Position numbers and translations under genes: made by a program
Source: Thalassospira sp. MCCC 1A03138
GTDB lineage: Bacteria > Pseudomonadota > Alphaproteobacteria > Rhodospirillales > Thalassospiraceae
Direction: 5' to 3'
Length of the DNA: 64,000 nt
Assembly (NCBI RefSeq): GCF_002115785.1
Contig: NZ_JFJY01000001.1
Coordinates: forward strand, 806,001 to 870,000
The notes under the pieces: generated by a model
What the model was told of the DNA's origin: nothing
What the model saw: only the letters and a program-made list of their open reading frames with translations
Databases searched by the model: none
In this document: positions 35,404-45,108 of the stretch, piece by piece
Numbering within the stretch: position 1 is the stretch's first letter
How the letters are laid out: every line of letters starts with the position of its first letter

Positions 35404-36489
35404 ATGGAACTTGCACCAATACCGCCGAACGAGGCCGAACGTCAGGCGATCATCACGCGCATGCGCATTGCGACATTTGATGCCGAGCCCGAACTTGATC
35501 GCATCACGTCGCTTGCCAAACGTATCTTTGACGTCAAATCGGCCACGGTGACGGTACTGGATCATGACCGGCAGATTTTCAAATCCCGGGCAAATTTCGA
35601 AAAACTGGAAAGCCGTCGCGATATTTCGTTCTGCGGACATGCCATCACCCAAACCGAACCGATGGTGATCAGGGATGCCCGGATTGATCCACGGTTTTCC
35701 GATAATCCGTTGGTGATCTGCGATACGCCGGTGATTTTTTATGCCGGAATGCCCGTGCATCATCACGAAGGCCATCCGGTCGGAACGCTTTGCATCTTTG
35801 ATGACAAACCGCGCGACATGAGCCCGCACGACATCGACAACCTGAAGGACCTTGCCTATCTGGTCGATATGGTTCTCTTGCTCCGGTTTGCGCAATTCAG
35901 CCAGAAACGGCTTTTGCGAAGCCTTGATGAAGCGGTTCGCCAAAGCATGATCGATCCGATGACCGGGCTTTGGAACCGGCGCGGGCTTGAGGAAATTCTT
36001 GATCGTGAACTCGCCCCCGAGGGTGTGCCGCTACCCGAACCATGCGGGATTCTACTGTGCGATATCGATCATTTCAAATGCGTCAATGACACGCACGGAC
36101 ATCTGATTGGCGATGAGGTCATCATCAGCATTGCCGAGATGCTCAAGACGCATTTGCGCGAAAACGACATCATAGCCCGTGTCGGCGGCGAGGAATTTGT
36201 CTGTGTAATTCCCGGTATCACGCGCGACATGACTCCGAAAATCGCCGAAAAACTCTGCGAGATTCTGCGCATCACCCCCATAGAAACCAGCGAGGGAAAA
36301 ACCCTTGGTGTGACCATTTCCATCGGGGCAACGTGGATTGCAGCTGGTTGCAGCAATGACAGCCGCAAGACCATCTTCGAAATCGCGGATGAAGCGCTCT
36401 ATACCGCGAAGCATAGCGGACGGGACCGGGTGGTCTTCTCACCCGCCTCAATCGAACCACACAACAAGGGATTATTTGAACGGCATTAA
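35404..36489 (+). CDS. GAF-GGDEF diguanylate cyclase (first of a tandem pair)
   Basis: A 361-residue cytoplasmic signalling protein. Residues about 25-170 form a GAF sensor of the type with ISFCGHAI and GTLCIFDDKPR. The GGDEF domain (about 185-355) starts at MIDPMTGLWNRRGLEE. The active-site motif is GGEEF, which fits an active cyclase. The inhibitory site RxxD (RENDI) lies exactly five residues before it, so c-di-GMP feedback is likely. It has no membrane segment. The next gene encodes a close paralogue of the same architecture and starts 44 bp after this stop. Confidence 0.93.
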   Translation: MELAPIPPNEAERQAIITRMRIATFDAEPELDRITSLAKRIFDVKSATVTVLDHDRQIFKSRANFEKLESRRDISFCGHAITQTEPMVIRDARIDPRFSDNPLVICDTPVIFYAGMPVHHHEGHPVGTLCIFDDKPRDMSPHDIDNLKDLAYLVDMVLLLRFAQFSQKRLLRSLDEAVRQSMIDPMTGLWNRRGLEEILDRELAPEGVPLPEPCGILLCDIDHFKCVNDTHGHLIGDEVIISIAEMLKTHLRENDIIARVGGEEFVCVIPGITRDMTPKIAEKLCEILRITPIETSEGKTLGVTISIGATWIAAGCSNDSRKTIFEIADEALYTAKHSGRDRVVFSPASIEPHNKGLFERH

Positions 36490-36532
36490 ATTCTACCTAG
36501 AACACCAACAATGCTGTAATGGGAGAAACACC

Positions 36533-37615
36533 TTGAAAGCTGCGCCCACGCCGGAAAACGAGAACGAGCGACAGACATCACTTGAAAGCATGGGCATTCT
36601 GTCAACACCGCGCGATCCGGAACTTGACCGGATCACGCGTCTTGCCGAACGCATTTTCAAAACCGAAATCGTTGCCATTTCCCTGCTTGATGGCGATCGG
36701 CAGTTTTTCAAGTCGCGGATCAATCTGGCCGTTCCCGAAACGCCGCGTGACATTTCGTTTTGCGGGCATGCGATCATGCATGACGCGCCGCTTGTTGTTG
36801 GCAATGCCATAGTTGATGAACGTTTCAGCGACAACCCGCTGGTTCTGGGAGCGCCTCATATCCGATCCTACGCAGGGGTGCCGCTTTCCAATCGCGAAGG
36901 TTACAAGCTCGGCACGCTTTGTATTATCGATTCAAAAACGCGCAATTTTTCAGATAGCGAGATCGAAACGCTCAAGGATCTGGCTCATTGGGTCGAAACG
37001 GTTCTTGCCCTTCGCTATACCGAGCGCAGCCAAAGACAGCTTCTGGCCGATCTTGATGCCGCACATCGCGACATGATGATCGATAGCCTTACCGGCGTGT
37101 GGAACCGGCGCGGGCTTGAGGAATTACTGGCCCGCGAAATGTCGAGCTCGCGTATCAAGGGCGGATCAGCCGGGGTATTCATGCTTGATATAGACCATTT
37201 CAAGCAGGTCAACGATAACTATGGCCATCTGATCGGCGACAAGGTGATACAGGGTATAGCCGCCATCATGTCGTCCAGTCTTCGCGATCATGATATCGTC
37301 GGCCGTTTCGGAGGCGAGGAATTCGTCTGTATCCTGCCCGGTCTTCGCCTCGAACAGACGATGTATCTTGGCTACAAGCTGTGCGATACGGTGCGCGATC
37401 AATGCCGGGTCAGCGATATGAACGGCAACCCCGTTCCGATCACGGTCAGCGTCGGGGCAACCTGGATTTCAAATGAATCAACCGATGATTATGAACCGCT
37501 TGATGTTCTGAGGATTGCCGACGAAGCCCTTTATGAGGCCAAGGAAAGCGGACGTGATACCGTGCGTTACCGCGCACTTGATGCGTTTGGCAGCCTCGAT
37601 GATCTTAAGGGGTGA
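36533..37615 (+). CDS. GAF-GGDEF diguanylate cyclase (second of a tandem pair)
   Basis: A 360-residue paralogue of the preceding protein. It shows a GAF sensor (RITRLAERIF ... DISFCGHAIMHDAPLVV ... GTLCIIDSKTR), then a GGDEF domain from MIDSLTGVWNRRGLEE with GGEEF and an intact I-site RxxD (RDHD) five residues before it. The start is TTG at 36533-36535 behind GGGAG seven bases upstream; no ATG in this frame lies before the conserved GAF region and after the previous gene. The stop overlaps the convergent DUF4269 gene by 11 bp. Confidence 0.92.
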   Translation: MKAAPTPENENERQTSLESMGILSTPRDPELDRITRLAERIFKTEIVAISLLDGDRQFFKSRINLAVPETPRDISFCGHAIMHDAPLVVGNAIVDERFSDNPLVLGAPHIRSYAGVPLSNREGYKLGTLCIIDSKTRNFSDSEIETLKDLAHWVETVLALRYTERSQRQLLADLDAAHRDMMIDSLTGVWNRRGLEELLAREMSSSRIKGGSAGVFMLDIDHFKQVNDNYGHLIGDKVIQGIAAIMSSSLRDHDIVGRFGGEEFVCILPGLRLEQTMYLGYKLCDTVRDQCRVSDMNGNPVPITVSVGATWISNESTDDYEPLDVLRIADEALYEAKESGRDTVRYRALDAFGSLDDLKG

Positions 37616-38258
37616 TCGCGGCCATAACCCGATCACGCAGGGCATCCGGCCCAAGATCATATAGTCTATCAAGCGCGGTATAGGGATCTCCGCCAAGGTT
37701 AAGCATAAGGGCAAAGGCCGGTTCGGTTTTGATGCCTTCGCGTTTCAATTGCCGGATCTCTGATGCAAAACTTTCCCCCAGAAGAGCAATCACGCGCGCC
37801 TCTACCAGCATATGGCGAAAGCCGAACTGGCTTTGCGACGGTGTGCCTGTGGCAAAAACCTCGACCGGCAAATCATCCAAAACAAACCGCACAACAATAG
37901 CCGCACCGACATGCTCCGTCGCCGGCCGGTGATGCAGTCGAAAACCATCAAAAAGATCAAAAGCCGACTGTACCCGGGCCTCGAAACTATCAAAATCCGG
38001 GCAGTGGCACAGAATGTCGATATCCGATCCATCAATATCAAGATTGATCGGAAAAGTTCCGACAACTATGGGATCAAACCCGACAAACTCATTCCAGACG
38101 CCATGTCGCAAAAGCAGAGCGGCGGCCTTTTGACCACGCGGGGAAACGGATTGCAGAGCATCAAGACCGTGAAATCCGTCGGGCATCAGACTTTCCGGCC
38201 AATCCATTACCGTTTGGTTCATTGATAAATCCATTCCATTTCTTGACCCGTCTGCCAT
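37605..38258 (-). CDS. DUF4269 nucleotidyltransferase-fold protein
   Basis: A 217-residue DUF4269 protein. The centre has a nucleotidyltransferase-like motif VGTFPINLDIDGSDIDILCH, where GSDIDI resembles the Gly-Ser-x-x-Asp-x-Asp metal site of minimal nucleotidyltransferases. Other conserved parts are VEVFATGTP and FRHMLVEARVIALLG. Several in-frame ATGs exist near the 5' end (38258, 38234, 38222) and I cannot decide between them. No antitoxin-like partner gene is adjacent. It converges on the diguanylate cyclase gene with an 11-bp overlap of coding ends. Confidence 0.82.
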   Translation of the reverse strand: MADGSRNGMDLSMNQTVMDWPESLMPDGFHGLDALQSVSPRGQKAAALLLRHGVWNEFVGFDPIVVGTFPINLDIDGSDIDILCHCPDFDSFEARVQSAFDLFDGFRLHHRPATEHVGAAIVVRFVLDDLPVEVFATGTPSQSQFGFRHMLVEARVIALLGESFASEIRQLKREGIKTEPAFALMLNLGGDPYTALDRLYDLGPDALRDRVMAAITP

Positions 38259-38349
38259 TGCACGGGATATGTAATGAAATCAAATATTTTTGGCACAACC
38301 GCGGTCTGTCGATCAGACAATCCGCGCCGGTTTCGGAATATGCCCCAAT

Positions 38350-39306
38350 ATGCTTGATATTCTGGCGATCACCAGCCCCATCTTCCTGATTATCGCACTG
38401 GGTTATGTCGCGGTCAGGCAAAATATCATCGCGCAGGATGTCGCGCGCGGCATGGGGTCGTTCGTGATGAATTTTGCCCTACCGGCCCTTCTGGTCAAAA
38501 CCCTTTCAGGGCGGCCAATTGCCGACATCATTCACGGCGAATTTCTGATTGCCTATGGCGGCGGCTCGTTAATCATTCTGACAATCGGGATTGCCTATAC
38601 GCGCTTTATCGCCCGGAAATCCTTTGCCAATGCGACCCTGCAGGGTTTGGGCATGTCATTCTCCAATAGCGGATTTATCGGCTATCCGATCGCGCTTCAG
38701 GTGCTGGGCCCACCGGCAGCGATAGCATTAACACTGTGCGTGATGATCGAAACGCTGGTGATGATGCCGCTGGTTCTTGTGCTGGGCGACAGTGCGAACA
38801 ATAACGGACAGGGACGGCTTCAGGTTCTTGGCACGGCATTAAAAAACCTTTGCAAAACACCTATCATCATCGCGATTTTTGCAGGCCTTTGTCTTTCGCT
38901 GACCGGGATTGAATTGCCCGCCCCGGCCCTGAAAGCCATCGACATGCTGGCAATGTCATCGGGACCGGTGGCGCTGTTTGTGATCGGAGCGGGTCTTGTC
39001 GGGCTTAAAATCCGGGGTATGCGCGTTGATATGGCGCGGATCGTTACTGGCAAACTGATCCTGCATCCGCTGATCGTATTTTCCCTTGTCTGGTTGATGC
39101 CACCGATGGAGCCGGTCCTGCAAATTGCCGCGGTCAGTTTTGCCTGTTCGCCGATGCTGAGCATCTATGCTGTCTTTGGACAACGTTATGGCCATGAAGG
39201 ATTGTGTGCCGCATCGCTTATGATCGCAACGTCACTATCCTTCATCACCATATCAACCGCCCTTTGGCTGCTTGACACCACGCAGGTTTTTGGACCTATG
39301 CCTTGA
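38350..39306 (+). CDS. AEC family (auxin efflux carrier-like) transporter
   Basis: A 318-residue membrane protein with about ten helices in two halves, of the AEC family (PF03547). Family features are MLDILAITSPIFLIIALGYVAV at the start, SFVMNFALPALLVKTL and the central MSFSNSGFIGYPIALQVLG with conserved Asn and Gly-Tyr-Pro. Related proteins export or import small organic acids such as malate or malonate; the substrate here is unknown. The ATG at 38350 starts directly with helix 1. It ends 11 bp inside the convergent ABC exporter gene. Confidence 0.9.
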   Translation: MLDILAITSPIFLIIALGYVAVRQNIIAQDVARGMGSFVMNFALPALLVKTLSGRPIADIIHGEFLIAYGGGSLIILTIGIAYTRFIARKSFANATLQGLGMSFSNSGFIGYPIALQVLGPPAAIALTLCVMIETLVMMPLVLVLGDSANNNGQGRLQVLGTALKNLCKTPIIIAIFAGLCLSLTGIELPAPALKAIDMLAMSSGPVALFVIGAGLVGLKIRGMRVDMARIVTGKLILHPLIVFSLVWLMPPMEPVLQIAAVSFACSPMLSIYAVFGQRYGHEGLCAASLMIATSLSFITISTALWLLDTTQVFGPMP

Positions 39307-41152
39307 CATCCCCAGCATGGGCAAGGATTTCTTCAGCCTCGCGGATTTCCTGCTGCTGGGCCCACATTTCAGCATAAAGCCCGTCATGTGCCAGAAGGTC
39401 CTGATGGCGGCCGCGTTCGGCGACCTGCCCGTCGCGCAGAACGATGATTTCATCGGCATCGATCACGGTCGAGAGCCGGTGCGCAATCACAAGCGTCGTA
39501 TGCCCGCGCGACACATCACGAAGCGCCTGCTGGATGTCTTTTTCGGTGCGGGTATCAAGGGCCGATGTCGCCTCGTCAAAGATCATGACTTTCGGGCGTT
39601 TGAGCAACATGCGCGCAATCGATACACGCTGTTTTTCGCCGCCGGAAAGTTTAAGCCCGCGTTCGCCGACCATGGTTTTAAAACCCTGCGGCAAACCGGC
39701 GATGAAGCCATCGATGCTGGCGAGTTTGGCAGCATTGGTGATTTCCGCCTCTTCCGCGCCGGGACGACCATAGGCGATGTTATAGGCAATCGTATCGTTA
39801 AACAGGACCGTATCCTGCGGCACGATACCGATCGAACGGCGCAGGGATGTTTGCGATACATCGCGGATATCCTGCCCGTCAATCGTGATCCGACCGCTTG
39901 AGACGTCATAGAAACGGAACATCAGGCGGGTCAGGGTCGATTTGCCCGCCCCGCTTGGTCCGACAACAGCAACGGTTTTGCCCGCCGGAACTTCGAAACT
40001 GACACCCTTCAGAATCTGACGATCCGGGTTATAGGCGAATTTGACATCCTCGAACCGGATTGCCGCATCAGCACAAGCCAACGCAGGTGCCCCGGCCTTG
40101 TCTTCGACTTCCTTTTCGACATCGAGCAACGAAAACATGCGTTCCATGTCGGTCAGCGACTGCTTGATCTGCCGATAGACAAAACCAAGGAAGTTCAGCG
40201 GCATGTAAAGTTGCAGCAGATAGGTATTCACCAGCACGAAGTCGCCCACTGTCATATTGCCGTCCTGAACGCCCTTGGCCGCCAGAAGCATGTTCAGAAC
40301 CAGACCAACCGCGATGATTGCACCCTGCCCGATATTGAGTTTGGACAGAGATTCCTGGGATTTCACCGCCGCGGTCTCGTAACCGCGCAGGGCATTGTCA
40401 TAGCGACGGGATTCGTGATCCTCATTATTGAAATATTTGACCGTTTCATAATTGATCAGGCTGTCGATGGCCTTGGTGTTGGCCTCGTCATCGCGCTGGT
40501 TCATTTCGCGGCGGAACTTCATCCGCCATTCGGTGACGATCAGGGTAAAGGCGATATAGATCACGATGGTGACAAAGGTGATCAGCGCGAACCAGAAATC
40601 ATACAGCACCCACAGAATGCCCGAGACCATGAAGATTTCAAGCAGGGTCGGCAGGATGTTGAACAGCATGAAGGATAAAAGGAATTCAATCCCCTTGACC
40701 CCGCGTTCGATCGCGCGCGAAAGCCCGCCCATCTGGCGATCCAGATGGAACCGCAGCGACAGGGCATGCAGATGCTCAAAGACACCGAGGGCGGATGTCC
40801 GGATGGCGCGTTGCGCGACCTTGGCAAACACCGCATCGCGCAATTCCCCGAAGGCCGAGGATAAAACACGCACAAGCCCATAGGCGACGATGATGCCCAC
40901 CGGAACAACGATCAGCGATGTCGTATCGGCCCCAGTTGTACCCGTCCCGGCCTTCGCACCGCCACCCAGCGCATCAACCGCGTGCTTGTAAAGAACCGGC
41001 ACATAAACATTGGCGACCTTCGCCCCGACCAGAAACAAAAGGGCAATAACCACACGAACCTTGAGTTCGAACTCGCCACGCGGCCACAGATACGGCAGAA
41101 AAGTTTTAACAACACCAAATTCAGCGCGGGCTGTTGGCTGGTTATCACCCAT
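39296..41152 (-). CDS. Atm1-type ABC exporter (permease-ATPase fusion)
   Basis: A 618-residue half-transporter with a six-helix membrane domain (about residues 25-325) and a C-terminal ATPase. Walker A GPSGAGKST, signature LSGGEKQRVSIARML and Walker B VMIFDEATSALDT are intact. The N-terminal sequence FLPYLWPRGEFELKVRVV and the membrane region match the Atm1/HMT1 group, which exports glutathione-bound metals or sulfur-containing compounds needed for metal homeostasis. I use the ATG at 41150-41152; an in-frame extension to 41236 adds 28 residues unlike the family. Confidence 0.92.
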   Translation of the reverse strand: MGDNQPTARAEFGVVKTFLPYLWPRGEFELKVRVVIALLFLVGAKVANVYVPVLYKHAVDALGGGAKAGTGTTGADTTSLIVVPVGIIVAYGLVRVLSSAFGELRDAVFAKVAQRAIRTSALGVFEHLHALSLRFHLDRQMGGLSRAIERGVKGIEFLLSFMLFNILPTLLEIFMVSGILWVLYDFWFALITFVTIVIYIAFTLIVTEWRMKFRREMNQRDDEANTKAIDSLINYETVKYFNNEDHESRRYDNALRGYETAAVKSQESLSKLNIGQGAIIAVGLVLNMLLAAKGVQDGNMTVGDFVLVNTYLLQLYMPLNFLGFVYRQIKQSLTDMERMFSLLDVEKEVEDKAGAPALACADAAIRFEDVKFAYNPDRQILKGVSFEVPAGKTVAVVGPSGAGKSTLTRLMFRFYDVSSGRITIDGQDIRDVSQTSLRRSIGIVPQDTVLFNDTIAYNIAYGRPGAEEAEITNAAKLASIDGFIAGLPQGFKTMVGERGLKLSGGEKQRVSIARMLLKRPKVMIFDEATSALDTRTEKDIQQALRDVSRGHTTLVIAHRLSTVIDADEIIVLRDGQVAERGRHQDLLAHDGLYAEMWAQQQEIREAEEILAHAGDVKA

Positions 41153-41456
41153 GTTTTTCAAGTTCTTATCCCCTGGCAGGTACCATGCGGCTTGTCCGGC
41201 ACGGCCCTGAATTCCTGATTGATGGCCCGTCCCCAAAAAACAACAGATGGCGCCGAATCAATGATTTGGCAAGCAAGTCACACAAGAAAGCGTGTGCTGC
41301 GGCCTAAGGGATAATTGGCAGAACGTTGATTTATCGACGCTACACGATTGCAGTTGCGCAGTCAGAGGGATATTTTGTCAAATTGTCGATAATTTTACGA
41401 TAAGCCCGCCCTGTAAATTCCGGCGCGGGAAATCTTCAAGGAACGGAAACAGGACC

Positions 41457-42743
41457 ATGACGGCACTTGCCAGCATCGAAAACCAGGACATCGCAGCATT
41501 GATGCGCGACATGGGCATCAATGCCCGTGAAGCTTCGCTGAAACTGGCACAGGTCCCGTCCGAACCAAAAGCCGCAGCCCTTAAAGCCGCAGCACGCAAA
41601 TTGCGCGAAAATGCCGATGCCATTCTGGCCGCCAACGCGCGTGACATGGAAGCAGGCCGTGCCAAGGGCCTGACACCCGCATTGCTTGATCGCCTTGCGC
41701 TTGATCCTGCACGCATCGAAAGCATGGCGTCCGGGGTTGAGGCAGTTGCCGGCCTTCCCGATCCGGTTGGTCGCGAACTTGCGCGCTGGAGCCCCGAACA
41801 CAACGGGCTCGATATCGCTTGCGTGTCCGTGCCGCTTGGCGTGATCGGCATCATTTATGAAAGCCGCCCGAATGTGACGGCCGATGCGGGTGCCATGTGC
41901 ATCAAATCGGGCAATGCCGCCATCCTGCGCGGTGGTTCGGAAAGCTTCCATTCATCCCGCGCGATTTTTGACTGCATGCTTGCCGGTATTCTCGATGCCG
42001 GTTTGCCCGAACATGCGCTTCAGATGATCCCGGTGACGGATCGCGCCGCCGTTGGCGAGATGCTGAAACTGTCCGATTACATCGACGTCATCGTCCCACG
42101 CGGCGGCAAGTCGCTGATATCGCGCATTACCGATGAAAGCCGGATTCCCCTGTTCAAGCATCTGGAAGGGCTTTGCCATACCTATGTCCATGCCAGTGCG
42201 GATGTGACCAAAGTCGTCGATATCGTGGTGAATGCCAAGATGCGCCGGACCGGCATTTGCGGTGCGACCGAAACCATCCTGATTGATCAGGTGGTTGCCG
42301 ATGATCTGTTGCCGAAAATTGCCGCTGCCCTTGCCGACAAGGGATGTGAAATGCGTGGCGATGCCAGCGCGCAAAAGGCAGACACCCGCATCCTGCCTGC
42401 CACGGACGATGATTGGATCACCGAATACCTTGATGCCATTGTGTCGATCAAGGTCATCAATGGCGTCGAAGAAGCGGTCAATCATATCAACACATATGGA
42501 TCGCATCACACCGACGCCATTTTGGCCGAGGATACCGATGCGACCGCGACATTCCTCAATGGTGTTGATTCCGGCATCGTGATCGTCAATGCATCGACAC
42601 AGTTCGCTGATGGCGGCGAATTTGGCATGGGGGCCGAGATTGGCATTTCGACGGGCAAGCTGCATGCACGCGGCCCGGTCGGAGTCGAACAGCTGACCAG
42701 CTATAAATACATCGTGCGCGGCACCGGCCAGACCCGCCCATGA
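41457..42743 (+). CDS. proA: Gamma-glutamyl phosphate reductase
   Basis: A 428-residue enzyme of proline synthesis that reduces gamma-glutamyl phosphate to glutamate semialdehyde with NADPH. The catalytic cysteine is in MRRTGICGATETILID, and PLGVIGIIYESRPNVTADA and GNAAILRGGSES form the nucleotide-binding region. The ATG at 41457 has AGGA upstream; the ORF extension to 41292 is rejected. It opens the proA-nadD-rsfS-rlmH operon and overlaps nadD by ATGA. proB is not in this window. Confidence 0.97.
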   Translation: MTALASIENQDIAALMRDMGINAREASLKLAQVPSEPKAAALKAAARKLRENADAILAANARDMEAGRAKGLTPALLDRLALDPARIESMASGVEAVAGLPDPVGRELARWSPEHNGLDIACVSVPLGVIGIIYESRPNVTADAGAMCIKSGNAAILRGGSESFHSSRAIFDCMLAGILDAGLPEHALQMIPVTDRAAVGEMLKLSDYIDVIVPRGGKSLISRITDESRIPLFKHLEGLCHTYVHASADVTKVVDIVVNAKMRRTGICGATETILIDQVVADDLLPKIAAALADKGCEMRGDASAQKADTRILPATDDDWITEYLDAIVSIKVINGVEEAVNHINTYGSHHTDAILAEDTDATATFLNGVDSGIVIVNASTQFADGGEFGMGAEIGISTGKLHARGPVGVEQLTSYKYIVRGTGQTRP

Positions 42744-43348
42744 GTTTTTCGACGCCCAGAAGTCATAGTGCCCCGCCCCGCGTCGGATTACTGGGCGGGT
42801 CGTTTAACCCGGCGCATGAAGGGCATCTGCATATATCGCTGGAAGCCTTGAAAACCCTGCAACTTGATGCAGTCTGGTGGCTGGTGTCGCCGCAAAACCC
42901 ACTCAAGCCCGCCCAGGGTATGGCCGACCTTGCCGACCGGTTCGATTCGGCGCTGATGCTGGCAAAGCATCCCCGCATTGTTGTTTCTGCAATTGAATCA
43001 GAACTGGGAACCCGTTATACGGCCGACACTCTCGCAGCCTTGCAGCGTCGTTTTACCCGAACGCGGTTCGTATGGCTGATGGGGGCGGACAATCTGGCCC
43101 AGTTTCATAAATGGAAATGGTGGGACAGGTTGATTTTGCGCGCTCCCATTGCGGTTCTTGACCGCGAGGGGTATTCTAACAAGGCATTGTCCGGGACGGC
43201 AGCCAAGCGTATGGAACGCTGGCGCATCCAATCGGACAGGGCGGGTTTGCTGGCCGATCTCGATGTTCCGGCCTGGGTTTACCTGCCAATAAAGCGCCAT
43301 CCGGCTTCTTCGACCGCAATCCGCGCCGAAGGCAGATGGCAGGTTTGA
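42740..43348 (+). CDS. nadD: Nicotinate-nucleotide adenylyltransferase
   Basis: A 202-residue adenylyltransferase that makes deamido-NAD from nicotinate mononucleotide and ATP. The nucleotidyltransferase signature GLLGGSFNPAHEGHLHIS carries the HxGH ATP site near residues 26-29. The C-terminal block with SSTAIRAEG corresponds to the ISSTxIR motif. The start overlaps proA. Together with nadB at 33180 the window holds two steps of NAD synthesis, though at different sites. Confidence 0.96.
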   Translation: MSFSTPRSHSAPPRVGLLGGSFNPAHEGHLHISLEALKTLQLDAVWWLVSPQNPLKPAQGMADLADRFDSALMLAKHPRIVVSAIESELGTRYTADTLAALQRRFTRTRFVWLMGADNLAQFHKWKWWDRLILRAPIAVLDREGYSNKALSGTAAKRMERWRIQSDRAGLLADLDVPAWVYLPIKRHPASSTAIRAEGRWQV

Positions 43349-43402
43349 CCGGCGGGAGTTCCCCGGATCCGAAACGGATCGGGCTCTCTTGCGTAAATTG
43401 AG

Positions 43403-43792
43403 GTGGCGACCATAGGTACCGCAAAAAAGACTCTGACCCCGGGCGAGCTTCTTGCCCTTATCCAGAGCACGCTAGAAGACGACAAGGCCGAAGACCTTGT
43501 CACCATTAATTTGATCGATAAAACCTCCCTTGCCGATCATATGATCATTGCAACCGGGTCATCCTCCAGACGGGTGGCGTCGATGGCAGAGCATATTGTC
43601 GAAAAGCTGAAAGAAGCAGGTCAGGGCCGTGCCCAGGCCGAAGGCAAGGAACAGGGCGACTGGGTTCTGGTTGATGCCGGCGATGTCATCGTCCATCTGT
43701 TCCGCCCGGAAGTTCGCGCTTTCTACAACATAGAACAGATGTGGGGCGTTGAAAATCCGGCGCTTAAACAGCAGGCGGCGCGACTGTATTAA
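43403..43792 (+). CDS. rsfS: Ribosomal silencing factor RsfS
   Basis: A 129-residue RsfS/Iojap protein that binds ribosomal protein L14 and blocks subunit joining in poor nutrient conditions. Typical segments are IDKTSLADHMIIATGSSSR, EGKEQGDWVLVDAGDVIVH and RPEVRAFYNIEQMW. The start is GTG at 43403, with no close ATG in frame. It lies 54 bp after nadD and before rlmH, the conserved order. Confidence 0.95.
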   Translation: MATIGTAKKTLTPGELLALIQSTLEDDKAEDLVTINLIDKTSLADHMIIATGSSSRRVASMAEHIVEKLKEAGQGRAQAEGKEQGDWVLVDAGDVIVHLFRPEVRAFYNIEQMWGVENPALKQQAARLY

Positions 43793-43884
43793 TACAGTCC
43801 GCCCCGGTTTGCCCTGCTCACCGCGGGGATTGGCCATCGGTGGCCCAAAGCGGGCCGGAGGCGGGCCGGAGCCGGATCGGAAAG

Positions 43885-44343
43885 ATGCAAATTACCCTTG
43901 CTGCAGTGGGCCGGATGAAGAACGGCCCCGAGAAAGATCTTTTTGACCATTACGCAGCCCGCCTGCGCTGGCCCTTTGTCGTACGGGAAGTCGAAGAGAA
44001 GAAAAAGCGGCCCCCCAATCAGCTTAAAGACCGCGAGGCGGAGCTGTTGCTGGGCGTCATTCCCGATAATGCCTTTCTGGTCGCGCTTGACGAGCATGGC
44101 CGCGAATATGGCTCCATCGATTTCGCCGCAAAGCTTGAAGGCTGGATCGATCAATATGCCGGAAATATCGTCTTTGCCATTGGCGGGGCCGACGGGCATG
44201 GGGACGCCATCAAAACACGCGCCAATACGCTTTGGTCACTTGGCAAGGCGACATGGCCCCATATGCTGGTGCGCGCCCTTATTGCCGAACAGCTTTTTCG
44301 CGCCCACGCCATCCAGACCAATCATCCCTATCACCGGGAATAA
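43885..44343 (+). CDS. rlmH: 23S rRNA (pseudouridine1915-N3)-methyltransferase RlmH
   Basis: A 152-residue SPOUT-class methyltransferase that modifies pseudouridine 1915 in helix 69 of 23S rRNA. The N terminus is MQITLAAVGRMKNGPEKDL. The knot region has FAIGGADGHGDAIK, and the C-terminal tail LIAEQLFRAHAIQTNHPYHRE matches the family end exactly. ATG at 43885 with GGAAAG before it; the in-frame extension to 43840 is not used. Last gene of the proA-nadD-rsfS-rlmH operon. Confidence 0.96.
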   Translation: MQITLAAVGRMKNGPEKDLFDHYAARLRWPFVVREVEEKKKRPPNQLKDREAELLLGVIPDNAFLVALDEHGREYGSIDFAAKLEGWIDQYAGNIVFAIGGADGHGDAIKTRANTLWSLGKATWPHMLVRALIAEQLFRAHAIQTNHPYHRE

Positions 44344-44445
44344 CCCCTAAAGTCACCAAAAGCATTGGTTCCCCCACTCTTGGATAAGTTGTTTCAAAAT
44401 TTGTCCGTGAGTATTCATTTATCTGTTTGAGAAGGGGAATTAACG

Positions 44446-45102
44446 ATGCAAACCAAATGCTTAAAGGTCGTCGCCGTTATTGGCCTAGCGATGCTTACCG
44501 GCGCGTGCGCAGCTTCACGTAGCGTTGTCGAAATTCAGGAACCAGCCAAAATCGAAAACCCGGCGACCGGTCCAGCCGTCAAAATCGTTTCGGTCGAAGA
44601 CAAACGCCAGTTCGAGATTGATCCATCCACGCCAGACATTCCGTCACTGTCGAATGACGAAATTGATGATGTAACCTTTACGTCGCGTGCCTATGCCCGC
44701 AAACGCAATGGTTACGGAATGGCGATGGGGGATGTTCTGCTCCCCGAAGGCAAAACCGTTGCAGATGCCGTCAACAAGGCAATTTCAAACGGCTTCAAAC
44801 AGGCCGGATACCGTGTTCTTGAACCGGGGGACGCCGAGTATGACAGCGCCGACGCCGTCGATGCCGACCTGATCAGGTTCTGGTCATGGTTCGAACCCGG
44901 TTTCTGGCAGGTCACGGTGCATAACAAGTCTGAAGTGACGTTGAAAGGCAACGAACTGAACAAGGGCGAACCGGTTACAGTCACCGACAGCTATCAGGAA
45001 AAGATGCAGATGGTCCTCGACAGCGACTGGCAAAGCAGTGCTGTTAATGCCCTACGCGAACTTTCATCAAAGATTGCCGAAAAACTGGAAACGCTCAAGT
45101 AA
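44446..45102 (+). CDS. Predicted lipoprotein, possibly YajG-like
   Basis: A 218-residue secreted protein with a lipoprotein signal: MQTKCLKVVAVIGLAMLTGAC, lipobox LTGAC with the acylated Cys at residue 21. The mature part resembles the YajG/Lipoprotein_16 group in its layout (VKIVSVEDKRQFEI near the start, then VADAVNKAISNGFKQAGYRVL). The fit is weak. It sits 102 bp after rlmH on the same strand and converges on the DHFR-like gene. Function unknown, probably outer-membrane anchored. Confidence 0.75.
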   Translation: MQTKCLKVVAVIGLAMLTGACAASRSVVEIQEPAKIENPATGPAVKIVSVEDKRQFEIDPSTPDIPSLSNDEIDDVTFTSRAYARKRNGYGMAMGDVLLPEGKTVADAVNKAISNGFKQAGYRVLEPGDAEYDSADAVDADLIRFWSWFEPGFWQVTVHNKSEVTLKGNELNKGEPVTVTDSYQEKMQMVLDSDWQSSAVNALRELSSKIAEKLETLK

Positions 45103-45108
45103 CCGGCT

